33,962 nucleotides of DNA, from positions 1-33,962 of the forward strand of contig JAAYFO010000010.1 in NCBI GenBank assembly GCA_012728215.1. Reading direction: 5' to 3'. This document shows positions 17,596 to 24,443 of the stretch, piece after piece. Each line of letters begins with the position of its first letter. The stretch's first letter is position 1. A model generated the notes under the pieces. The model saw only the letters and a list, made by a program, of their open reading frames with translations, was not told the DNA's origin and did not search any database. Position numbers and translations under genes: made by a program. This stretch comes from Spirochaetales bacterium (GTDB lineage: Bacteria; Spirochaetota; Spirochaetia; Sphaerochaetales; Sphaerochaetaceae).

Positions 17596-18548
17596 GACAG
17601 CCTCCAGATGGCCAGAGCAATGAGACTCCCCATGACGTTGATCGAGGTGAACAGCAGAACTATCTTCCAGGCAGGCATGCCATGGTGCTCAAGCAGATGA
17701 TGCAACGGAGCTATTGCGAACACCTTCTTTTTCAGGATCCTGATGCTCAGAATCTGAATCAGGCTTGACAGCAGTTCGATGCAGAACAGGATGCTGCAAA
17801 CAAGCAGAAGAAGATCCTTTCTCATCAGAAGCGCCATGGCGCCGATGAGCCCTGCCAATCCGTGACTTCCAACATCTCCCATGAATATCCTCGCCGGACT
17901 ATGATTGAAGACAAGGAATCCACCCAATGTGCCGATCACAACCCATGGCATCATGCCGAATTGTGTTCCCCACCCCATGAGTGAAATCGCCAGGAGAACA
18001 GGAATCGTAGAACAGGACGCCAGACCATCAACGCCATCAGTGATGTTCAATGCATTGACATAGAACACAAGGAAAAAAGCCGCGGGAAGGACATACCATA
18101 TTCCGAAGTCAGACTCCATTCCAAAGATGAACCTGGATTTAGTCACATCAAAGTCCTTCCAAATGATCAGGAACACCACCAGGACGGCGGCAAAAATCTG
18201 ACTTGCAGACTTCTGCTTCACCGTGAACCCATCGCCATTATCCGATCTGAGCTTCAAGACATCATCGCAGAATCCTGCAATTGAAAAAACCCAGAGAGAA
18301 AAAAGCGGTATGTATACCTTTGGGGATCTGAAGTCCATGAAGATGAAAAAGCAGGCCGTCACTGCGACGAGAAATGCAATCCCACCGAAGAACGGAGTCC
18401 TGGACTTGCGCTGATCTTGAATGAGAAGCTCCGGCTTGACTGCCACGAACATCCGTTTCTTTTGAAGAATGACCACAAGGAGCCAGGTTGACATGACACT
18501 TATAGCGAAAGCACTGAGAAAAGCCGGAACCACTGATAGAAAAATCAT
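17592..18548 (-). CDS. mraY: MraY, phospho-MurNAc-pentapeptide translocase
   Basis: Transfers phospho-MurNAc-pentapeptide to undecaprenyl phosphate, making lipid I at the inner face of the membrane. Its 318 residues are somewhat short for MraY (usually about 320-360). Motifs are RTPFFGGIAFL (50-60), the Asp pair FCDD (93-96) with VLKLRSDNGDG, NALNITDGVDGLA (165-177) and FNHSPARIFMGDVGS (214-228). The C-terminal HHH motif reads PLHHLLEHHG (281-290), so the third His is Leu. AGGAG lies 8 nt before the ATG, 11 nt after murF. Confidence 0.94.
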   Translation of the reverse strand: MIFLSVVPAFLSAFAISVMSTWLLVVILQKKRMFVAVKPELLIQDQRKSRTPFFGGIAFLVAVTACFFIFMDFRSPKVYIPLFSLWVFSIAGFCDDVLKLRSDNGDGFTVKQKSASQIFAAVLVVFLIIWKDFDVTKSRFIFGMESDFGIWYVLPAAFFLVFYVNALNITDGVDGLASCSTIPVLLAISLMGWGTQFGMMPWVVIGTLGGFLVFNHSPARIFMGDVGSHGLAGLIGAMALLMRKDLLLLVCSILFCIELLSSLIQILSIRILKKKVFAIAPLHHLLEHHGMPAWKIVLLFTSINVMGSLIALAIWRLS

Positions 18549-18559
18549 GGATTCTTCTC

Positions 18560-19948
18560 CTATTGTCCAAGCAACGTAGGAAGCAGGCGCTCCATCTGCA
18601 TCACTCTGGAACCCTTAAGGAGAAACAGGTCACCCTCGGTCATGGTCCGCTTCACATCATTCTGAATCTCTTCGAACATGTCAGAATAGAACAGCTTTCC
18701 ACAAAATGCCTCATTTTTCAGCATATCGTAGACTTCCTCCATCTCCTTGCCATAAAGAAACACGTTGGAAGCCCCGCTCTTTCCAATCTTCTGCCCCAGC
18801 AGTCTGTGAGAACAGGCGCTTGCCGATCCAAGCTCCTTCATCGAACCGAAAGCAAGATTCTTTCTTCCTTTCCATCTCAGACGCTGAATGACATCCAGTA
18901 TTGCATAGCTTGATTCATAATTTGCATTATAGGAGTCATCAATGACAGTGACTTCCCCTTCGTAGACCTTTGACCTGCCAGGAATCTGCACGACACGTGA
19001 TACGCCCTCGGCGATCTGGTGCGGAGTGCATCCCAGTTCTTCTGCAATCTGAATTGAACCGATGCAGTCCATCAGAGAATGCCATCCAAGGCATGAAAGG
19101 TGCATCCTCTCACCCCTGTATTTCAACACCCATCCATTGAGTCCCATGTTTGTCAGTGACTCAAGCCCCTTGATGGAATTCACACCATACTCATCGACTC
19201 TGACAGGGGAATATTTCTTGATGTAGTTTCTATAGCAGCAGTTCTCGCTGATGAACGCATGCTCGACAGCAGCAGTGAATATCTTCCGCTTCTCATCCAC
19301 AAGAGTCCTTGTATCGCCGAACTTTTCCAGATGCGATTCGCATATGTTGGTGATCACAGCCACATCGGGTTTGACTATCGAACTAAGCATGTCCATTTCA
19401 CCGACATGATCGATTCCCAGCTCGAAGACACCATAACGGCAGCTTGAATTGAGACTGAATATCGAAAGAGGAAGGCCGAAAAGGCTGTTAAGGTTTCCAG
19501 GAGTCTTGGCTGTCTTGGCTCTCATGCCCAGGATTGAAGCCAGGATTTCCTTGGTAGTCGTCTTTCCGCAGCTTCCTGTGATCGCGATCATCTGGGCATT
19601 GAATTTCTCGGCATATCCCCTTGCGAGCTGATGAAGCCCCTTAAGGGTATCAGGAACCAGTACAAGCGAACACGGTTTGCCAATCATCTGACGCATGCAT
19701 TTGTATGCCTGATTCTGTTCTGCCAGGACAGCTATGGCACCTCTTTGGATTGCATCGATGATGAAGTCATGGCCATCAACCTTGCTTCCCCTGGTTGCTA
19801 TGAAAAGAGAACCGGGACTTGCATCACGGGAGGAAAGGACGACGCTGGTGATCGGTTGTCTTCCACTGTTGGCCACATAGGTGATTCCTCTGACAAGACG
19901 GGCAACTTCGGATATTGAATTGAACAATGGTTCGATTTCTTTATTCAT
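18560..19948 (-). CDS. murF: MurF, UDP-MurNAc-tripeptide:D-Ala-D-Ala ligase
   Basis: A cytoplasmic Mur ligase that adds D-Ala-D-Ala to UDP-MurNAc-tripeptide, the substrate step before MraY. With the ATG at 19948 (GAGG 6 nt upstream) it has 462 residues. It has an N-terminal UDP-binding domain (about 1-110), the ATP loop AITGSCGKTTTKE (122-134), a central domain with SHLEKFG and DEKRKIF, and the C-terminal ligase domain beginning near IPGRSKVYEG and DDSYNANYES. An ATG at 19960 is also in frame but lacks a ribosome site. The start overlaps the preceding small gene by 8 nt. MurE and MurD are not encoded in the window. Confidence 0.96.
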   Translation of the reverse strand: MNKEIEPLFNSISEVARLVRGITYVANSGRQPITSVVLSSRDASPGSLFIATRGSKVDGHDFIIDAIQRGAIAVLAEQNQAYKCMRQMIGKPCSLVLVPDTLKGLHQLARGYAEKFNAQMIAITGSCGKTTTKEILASILGMRAKTAKTPGNLNSLFGLPLSIFSLNSSCRYGVFELGIDHVGEMDMLSSIVKPDVAVITNICESHLEKFGDTRTLVDEKRKIFTAAVEHAFISENCCYRNYIKKYSPVRVDEYGVNSIKGLESLTNMGLNGWVLKYRGERMHLSCLGWHSLMDCIGSIQIAEELGCTPHQIAEGVSRVVQIPGRSKVYEGEVTVIDDSYNANYESSYAILDVIQRLRWKGRKNLAFGSMKELGSASACSHRLLGQKIGKSGASNVFLYGKEMEEVYDMLKNEAFCGKLFYSDMFEEIQNDVKRTMTEGDLFLLKGSRVMQMERLLPTLLGQ

Positions 19949-20237
19949 ATGCTGCCTCATCTACGAAATAATTCTTTTCAGGTTCAATCTTCTTCACTTC
20001 CACTTTAAGAATGCCACTGGACCAGGAAAGGAATTCAGGAGTGCCTGCCTGTGCAATCTGAGCATTCAGAAGCATGATGCTGTCTCTAGTTTCTGAAGCC
20101 TTTTCTTCAGTATCTCTGATGAGCGCCTCAATCGATGCGCAATCAGCTGATTCCAGAATGGAAAAGAAAGCGCACAAAGCGACAAGGCACATTGCCAAAG
20201 TCATTTTCGCCATTCTCACAACGCTTCTTTTCTCCAT
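19941..20237 (-). CDS. ftsL: FtsL-like small bitopic protein
   Basis: A 98-residue protein with a basic start, one hydrophobic helix (about 10-29), then a heptad-like helix (ASIEALIRDTEEKASETRDS...LLNAQIA) and a short beta-like end. This is the architecture of FtsL, which forms a coiled coil with FtsB in the periplasm and signals to FtsWI. Sequence identity to known FtsL cannot be asserted by eye; the call rests on topology, length and its place between rsmH and murF, where ftsL normally sits. GGGGA lies 6 nt before the ATG, which directly follows the rsmH stop. No separate ftsB is visible. Confidence 0.68.
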   Translation of the reverse strand: MEKRSVVRMAKMTLAMCLVALCAFFSILESADCASIEALIRDTEEKASETRDSIMLLNAQIAQAGTPEFLSWSSGILKVEVKKIEPEKNYFVDEAAYE

Positions 20238-20238
20238 A

Positions 20239-21147
20239 TCAGGTCCCCAGCTTTTCCACTACTCTTAGTTTTGCACTTCTAGATGGTGGATTAATCTCAC
20301 ACTCTTCTCTTGTCGGTTCCAAAGGTTTCTTGTTCAGAAGAACTATATCCGGCTTATCCATTGCAAGATGCTTCTTGAACGTCCATTTTGCAATCCTGTC
20401 TTCCAGTGAATGGAAGGTTATCACAGCGATTCTTCCCTTGGGCTTCAAACATCCGATTGCCGCATCCAAGGCTGGCTCAATCCTGTCAAGTTCCTTGTTG
20501 ACCTCTATCCTGATTGCCTGGAACGTCCGTGTCGCAGGATGAATCCGACCATATCTGTAGTTCACTGGAACGGAATTGAAGATCACATTCTCCAGCTCTC
20601 CGGAGGTCCTTATGGGATTCTTTGTCCTGGCATCCACAATGGCCTTGGCTATTCGTCTGGAATAACGCTCCTCGCCATAGTTGTAGATCACATCGGCAAG
20701 ATCATCCTGACTGTATTCATTGACCACCTCATAGGCGGAAAGGCTCGAATCCACACACAGCCTCATGTCGAGGATCTCTTCCTTCTTCTGAAAGCTGAAG
20801 CCGCGCTGGGATTCCTGATAATGGAATATGCTTATTCCAAGATCGAAGAGAATGAAATCAACTGTCCCAAGCTCATGATCCCTCAGATAATCATCAAACC
20901 ATGTATTAACGCTCTGGAAGCGGTCGCCAAACACTGAAAGGCGCTCTTCGGCCTTTTTGATGATCTGGGCATCTCTATCCAGACCAACGATTCTCAAGCC
21001 AGGATAGGCACTGAGCATCATTTCAGAATGCCCGCCCTCGCCCAATGTACAGTCAATCATGCTGCAGCTGGCGTTGCAATCAGTTATTGGAAAGCTCTGA
21101 AGCACTTCGTTCTTCATCACTGGACAGTGCAGTATATTGACGCTCAT
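20239..21147 (-). CDS. rsmH: RsmH (MraW), 16S rRNA m4C1402 methyltransferase
   Basis: N4-methylates C1402 in the decoding centre of 16S rRNA using S-adenosylmethionine. Its 302 residues begin HCPVMKNEVLQ, then the SAM-binding segment MIDCTLGEGGHS (30-41), IVGLDRDAQ, DFILFDLGIS, the family signatures RGFSFQ, MRL and RIHPATRTFQAIRI, and near the end GRIAVITFHSLEDRI. All are typical of RsmH. The ATG overlaps the mraZ stop by 4 nt with GAGGAG 6 nt upstream, so translation is probably coupled. Confidence 0.97.
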   Translation of the reverse strand: MSVNILHCPVMKNEVLQSFPITDCNASCSMIDCTLGEGGHSEMMLSAYPGLRIVGLDRDAQIIKKAEERLSVFGDRFQSVNTWFDDYLRDHELGTVDFILFDLGISIFHYQESQRGFSFQKKEEILDMRLCVDSSLSAYEVVNEYSQDDLADVIYNYGEERYSRRIAKAIVDARTKNPIRTSGELENVIFNSVPVNYRYGRIHPATRTFQAIRIEVNKELDRIEPALDAAIGCLKPKGRIAVITFHSLEDRIAKWTFKKHLAMDKPDIVLLNKKPLEPTREECEINPPSRSAKLRVVEKLGT

Positions 21148-21596
21148 GACTTGCTCCTCAGGTAATTGCTCAGTATTGAGGCATCTTCTTCCAATGTCCT
21201 GTCAACTTCATCCATCTTCTCGGCATAATGATCAGTGTTCCAAATCTCGATGTAGGTTCTGTTTCCGAGAATCGTGCATTCGCTCTTCGGCTCCATCATC
21301 GCGAATTTTCTGAAATTCTGAGGAATGCAGATCCTTCCGTTCTTGTCCAGATCGACATCCTGACATGCAGACACAAGTCTCCGTGTTATGTTAATGGTCT
21401 TGATATCAAGCATTGCTGCCGGATCATCGGCTATGGATGAAGCGAACTTCTCATATTCTTCTTCAGTGAAGAGCCAAAGACAGTTAGAAAACGATCGTGT
21501 CAGAACAAGATGAGCCTCTCCAAGTTCCAATCTGAACTTCAAAGGTATCATCAAACGTCCTTTTTCATCAATTGTATTGATGTATTCGCCACGCAT
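21144..21596 (-). CDS. mraZ: MraZ transcriptional regulator
   Basis: An AbrB-like DNA-binding protein that in other bacteria represses its own dcw promoter. The 150 residues hold two swapped-hairpin repeats with the motif DxKGRxxxP: DEKGRLMIP (10-18) and DLDKNGRICIP (82-92). The start is the ATG at 21596, with AAGGA 9 nt upstream; a TTG at 21617 is in frame but adds residues foreign to the family. It is the first gene of the division series. Four AGTGG boxes around its promoter are the expected kind of MraZ target. Confidence 0.96.
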   Translation of the reverse strand: MRGEYINTIDEKGRLMIPLKFRLELGEAHLVLTRSFSNCLWLFTEEEYEKFASSIADDPAAMLDIKTINITRRLVSACQDVDLDKNGRICIPQNFRKFAMMEPKSECTILGNRTYIEIWNTDHYAEKMDEVDRTLEEDASILSNYLRSKS

Positions 21597-21633
21597 CAGT
21601 TTCGTTCCTTTTGTCAAAAACAGGGATTAATTA

Positions 21634-21700
21634 CCACTTTTCACCACTAGGATACACCTCACAACTCTGAATCGCAACTTTAATTCCCACTTTTTCCACT
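21634..21700 (-). promoter_or_regulatory. mraZ (dcw) promoter with MraZ-type operator boxes
   Basis: Minus-strand TTGCGA (21677-21672), a 17-nt spacer and TATCCT (21654-21649) form a moderate promoter with a start near 21642. Two AGTGG boxes follow the -10 at 21648-21644 and 21638-21634, spaced exactly 10 bp. Two more lie upstream of the -35 at 21700-21696 and 21691-21687, spaced 9 bp. Direct GTGG/TGGG repeats at about 10-bp spacing are the known binding pattern of MraZ, so autoregulation is likely. Confidence 0.6.
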
Positions 21701-21961
21701 AAACATCAACTTAATCACGCTGTGTCACTTAACGCAGAGAAAGGACATAAAATGTCCCACCATTATCAATGCCAATCTCACATCTGGTAAGCAATTGAAT
21801 GATCAAAGGTTAGGCAAGACGGTTCGGCCTGTCCAAAACAATGTCAATTTTTACCATTGTTTCAGTAAAAAGATGTCGCTGAATCCTTCATGCAGGCCTG
21901 CAGAAATCCTGCCCTGATTACAGATTAGGACTGTCTGTCTTGAAAATACGGCAAAAGCCTG
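21701..21961. other. Non-coding interval between the GH57 gene and the mraZ promoter, with two inverted repeats
   Basis: No gene is recognisable here. Two inverted repeats stand out: GGACAT-aaa-ATGTCC at 21743-21757, followed on the minus strand by TTTCT, and AAACAATG/CATTGTTT arms at 21836-21843 and 21855-21862 around an 11-nt A/T-rich loop. Either could end transcription from the GH57 operon before mraZ, but neither has a strong T-run. GCAGGCCTGC at about 21893 is a short GC palindrome. Confidence 0.4.
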
Positions 21962-23560
21962 CTACTTCAGATGTTCAGGATTGAAGATGTTGTAATCAAT
22001 ATATCTGAAGACGTTGTTACGTTTCTCTGCCTTGACAAGCCATTCGGTGTTCACGGCATTCTTGCACATGTTGTTATACACAAGATTCAGATTCTTGATG
22101 TGAGAAGACAAAGTAGCCTCTGCAAAACTCCTTGAGGTATGATTGTGAATCATGAATGGCCAGTCACTCGCCATGAGCAGAAGTGTCTCACGGGCAGCCT
22201 GATTCAGGAAGCGCTGCTTCAAGGAACTCTGGTCCGGAAAACGGCAGGCAAGCTCCTCCATGTTCCTTACAGCCTCGAATGTATGCCGGTAAATCCATGC
22301 ATTGGTGCTGTTATCAATCCAGAATGACGAGAATCCACCTTCGCCCCAGCTGGAGAAGGAAGGTTCCATGATTTCTGCATCAATCCCCTGCTCCAGATAG
22401 TTGGAGGGCGTGATGAGAGCCATGTCATTGGCAATGCTGCATTCCCTTATGACATTCTCAAGCCATTCCACACCTTCGAACCACCAGTGGCCGAACAGCT
22501 CGCAGTCAAAGCTAAGCGTGTACAGCGGATCCACATCCAGGATGTCCGAAAGAGCCACGCCTTTATGTCTGACGTTGAAAAGGAAATTCTTCGCATGAAG
22601 ACGCACCTTGGCTGAAGCCTTTGATGGATCATAGACCTTCTTCTGGTCGGTCTTGCCTGTTATCGCATGATACTTGAACCCAGTGAACACTCTCACATCA
22701 GGTTCATGAATGTATGGACGGATGTAGTCAAGGTCCAAATCATAGCCAATATCCCGGTAGAACTCCCGGTAATCACTGTCACATGGATATCCGTTGGTGC
22801 TGGACCAGACAAGAGACGTCAGATAATAGTCACGGGCAAATCCATACACACCGTTCTCGCACTGTATAGGTGCATAATTAGCACGCTTGACAAAAGGATT
22901 GGCCAGGACCACAGCCTGGGCTGCGAGATGCATCCAGTTGATCCCGGATTTCTTCAGCAGTCCTTCCAGCCCTGGGTAATAGCCACATTCAGGAAGCCAG
23001 AATCCATTGGGCTGTGCGGCGAAGTTATATGCGTGGCTCATCACGCCGGTCTCAATCTGTGCATTGACAGCGACAGGATTGGACTGATAGGCAGGAAGAT
23101 AGCAATGAGTGGCGGCAGTGGTGATCAGCTCAAGATACCCAAGCTCCGAAAGCTGCTTGAAGCCTTCCAGGATGTTACGCTTGTAGAGATTCTCGAAATC
23201 CTCCAGGTTCTGTTCCAGATTCCTGCGATATATCTCGAGGGTTCTCAGGGCATTCTCATTATCTTCCTGGCGCAGTCTTTCCTGTTCCTTCTCTCCAAGT
23301 TCAATATGGAGCTCCAGATATCCGACAAAACGCTCCTGAAGCATCTTGTCGGTAAGCATTGCGCAAAGTGTCGGAGAAAGAGAGAAAGTCAGCTGGAACT
23401 TGATTCCTTCATTCATCAGTCTGTTCATCATTCTGAGAAGCGGAAGGTAGCTCTCGTTCATTGCTTCAAAAAGCCAGTCCTCTTCGAGGAAGCGAGGATA
23501 TTCAATATGACGTACAAATGGGAGATGCGCATTGAAAACAAATGCTAGTTGATTGGTCAT
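21962..23560 (-). CDS. GH57 1,4-alpha-glucan branching enzyme-like protein
   Basis: A glycoside hydrolase family 57 protein of the branching-enzyme type (the AmyC, TK1436 and TTHA1902 group), which introduces alpha-1,6 branches in glycogen-like glucans. Its 532 residues are the usual length. The start FVFNAHLPFVRH holds the conserved His. GFWLPECGY carries the nucleophile E191. SFDCELFGHWWFEG carries the acid D352. WPFMIHNHTS is the typical late motif, followed by a helical DUF1957-like tail. The ATG overlaps the upstream DUF4912 stop by 1 nt (TAATG), so the two are coupled. Location is expected to be cytoplasmic; no signal peptide is present. Confidence 0.9.
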   Translation of the reverse strand: MTNQLAFVFNAHLPFVRHIEYPRFLEEDWLFEAMNESYLPLLRMMNRLMNEGIKFQLTFSLSPTLCAMLTDKMLQERFVGYLELHIELGEKEQERLRQEDNENALRTLEIYRRNLEQNLEDFENLYKRNILEGFKQLSELGYLELITTAATHCYLPAYQSNPVAVNAQIETGVMSHAYNFAAQPNGFWLPECGYYPGLEGLLKKSGINWMHLAAQAVVLANPFVKRANYAPIQCENGVYGFARDYYLTSLVWSSTNGYPCDSDYREFYRDIGYDLDLDYIRPYIHEPDVRVFTGFKYHAITGKTDQKKVYDPSKASAKVRLHAKNFLFNVRHKGVALSDILDVDPLYTLSFDCELFGHWWFEGVEWLENVIRECSIANDMALITPSNYLEQGIDAEIMEPSFSSWGEGGFSSFWIDNSTNAWIYRHTFEAVRNMEELACRFPDQSSLKQRFLNQAARETLLLMASDWPFMIHNHTSRSFAEATLSSHIKNLNLVYNNMCKNAVNTEWLVKAEKRNNVFRYIDYNIFNPEHLK

Positions 23561-24306
23561 TACTTAGTCTCCTCCACCATGTTGGTTGCAGGTACGATTT
23601 TGGGATTAAGCTGATTGAACAGCTCATTGACAAGCCTGTTGTTAATGATCTCTCCATTCTTCGAAGAAATGCATGAAAGAATCAATGAAGCCTGATTGCT
23701 GTTCTGAAGCCTGGCTATGACATCCTGTCCAATTGCCCTGGGTGCCTGAATGACCTCACTGGTTGCAAGAACCTCGAAGATCTTTTCTGAAGGAAATTCA
23801 CAGACCAGCTCCAAATGATATTTCATCCCCATCCAAGGAAGAGCGATGGACCATGAACGGTCTTTGGAAGCGACATCGATATCGTAAACTTCCTCTTCAT
23901 CCCCTTTTTCATCCACTGCATGGGATCTGATGAATATCCTGTAATCGGGATCACGATCGATGCATTCATTCTTGGTATTGGGCGAAATGCTCCAGAATAC
24001 ATATCCCCAGAATGGATCCTTCATCAGAAGATGGATGGACGTCTCAAGGTATTCATCAGGCAGAGCCTCGACTCCCGGAAGATTCAGCATCCGGTTCATC
24101 TGGACATCGGTAAGGCAATTCATGAATTTATGAATGCCTGTCTTCGTCATAAAATCCTTGGAGCCTTCGCTGACATCATCATAGAGCTCACTGATTCCTT
24201 CAATGAGTTCCTCTCTGGAAAGAGACTCCCAATCATCCATATTTTCCTGACTGGCGATATACTGCAGTTCCGCTGTGGACAAAGTGTCAATTTTCAATAA
24301 GACCAT
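23560..24306 (-). CDS. DUF4912 domain protein, partner of the GH57 enzyme
   Basis: A 248-residue protein. Residues 6-40 form a Rho-N/SAP-like helical motif (IDTLSTAELQYIAS...SREELIEGI). The DUF4912 domain follows, with its hallmark at about 86-107 (YLETSIHLLMKDPFWGYVFWSI), then a beta-rich part with DYRIFIRSH and WSIALPW that resembles a carbohydrate-binding or stalk fold. The function is not established. It is translationally coupled to the branching-enzyme-like gene, so a role in glucan binding or in regulating that enzyme is an inference. The start is the ATG at 24306 with GGAG 5 nt upstream; the frame runs on to 24360 without support. Confidence 0.82.
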   Translation of the reverse strand: MVLLKIDTLSTAELQYIASQENMDDWESLSREELIEGISELYDDVSEGSKDFMTKTGIHKFMNCLTDVQMNRMLNLPGVEALPDEYLETSIHLLMKDPFWGYVFWSISPNTKNECIDRDPDYRIFIRSHAVDEKGDEEEVYDIDVASKDRSWSIALPWMGMKYHLELVCEFPSEKIFEVLATSEVIQAPRAIGQDVIARLQNSNQASLILSCISSKNGEIINNRLVNELFNQLNPKIVPATNMVEETK

Positions 24307-24328
24307 TAAGACTCCAACTATAAATACG

Positions 24329-24357
24329 ATTATCTGAATTTTGGACTGCTTAGTCAA
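24329..24357 (-). promoter_or_regulatory. Promoter of the DUF4912-GH57 operon
   Basis: Minus-strand TTGACT (24357-24352), 17-nt spacer, GATAAT (24334-24329), each one base from consensus. The leader would be about 20 nt and contain the GGAG ribosome site. Confidence 0.7.
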
Positions 24358-24425
24358 CACGATGAAGACAAAGACTGCTGGTTACCGTTTTTATTTTAAT
24401 AGCATAGCAAACAAAGTTAATAATA

Positions 24426-24434
24426 TGTTATACT
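24426..24434 (+). promoter_or_regulatory. Extended -10 promoter of the GH57/DUF3536 gene
   Basis: TGT followed by TATACT (24429-24434) makes an extended -10 nine bases before the ATG at 24444. No clear -35 is visible, which an extended -10 may not need. The mRNA would start within a few bases of the ATG. Confidence 0.5.
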
Positions 24435-24443
24435 GCCAAGGTT

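Noticed and set aside
21701-21961. Small structured RNA in the interval before mraZ
   Set aside because: The hairpins are short, do not form a known fold and have no clear promoter.
22667-23548. Plus-strand open frame of about 290 codons inside the GH57 gene
   Set aside because: Antisense to an intact GH57 gene with all catalytic motifs; composition is that of a shadow frame.
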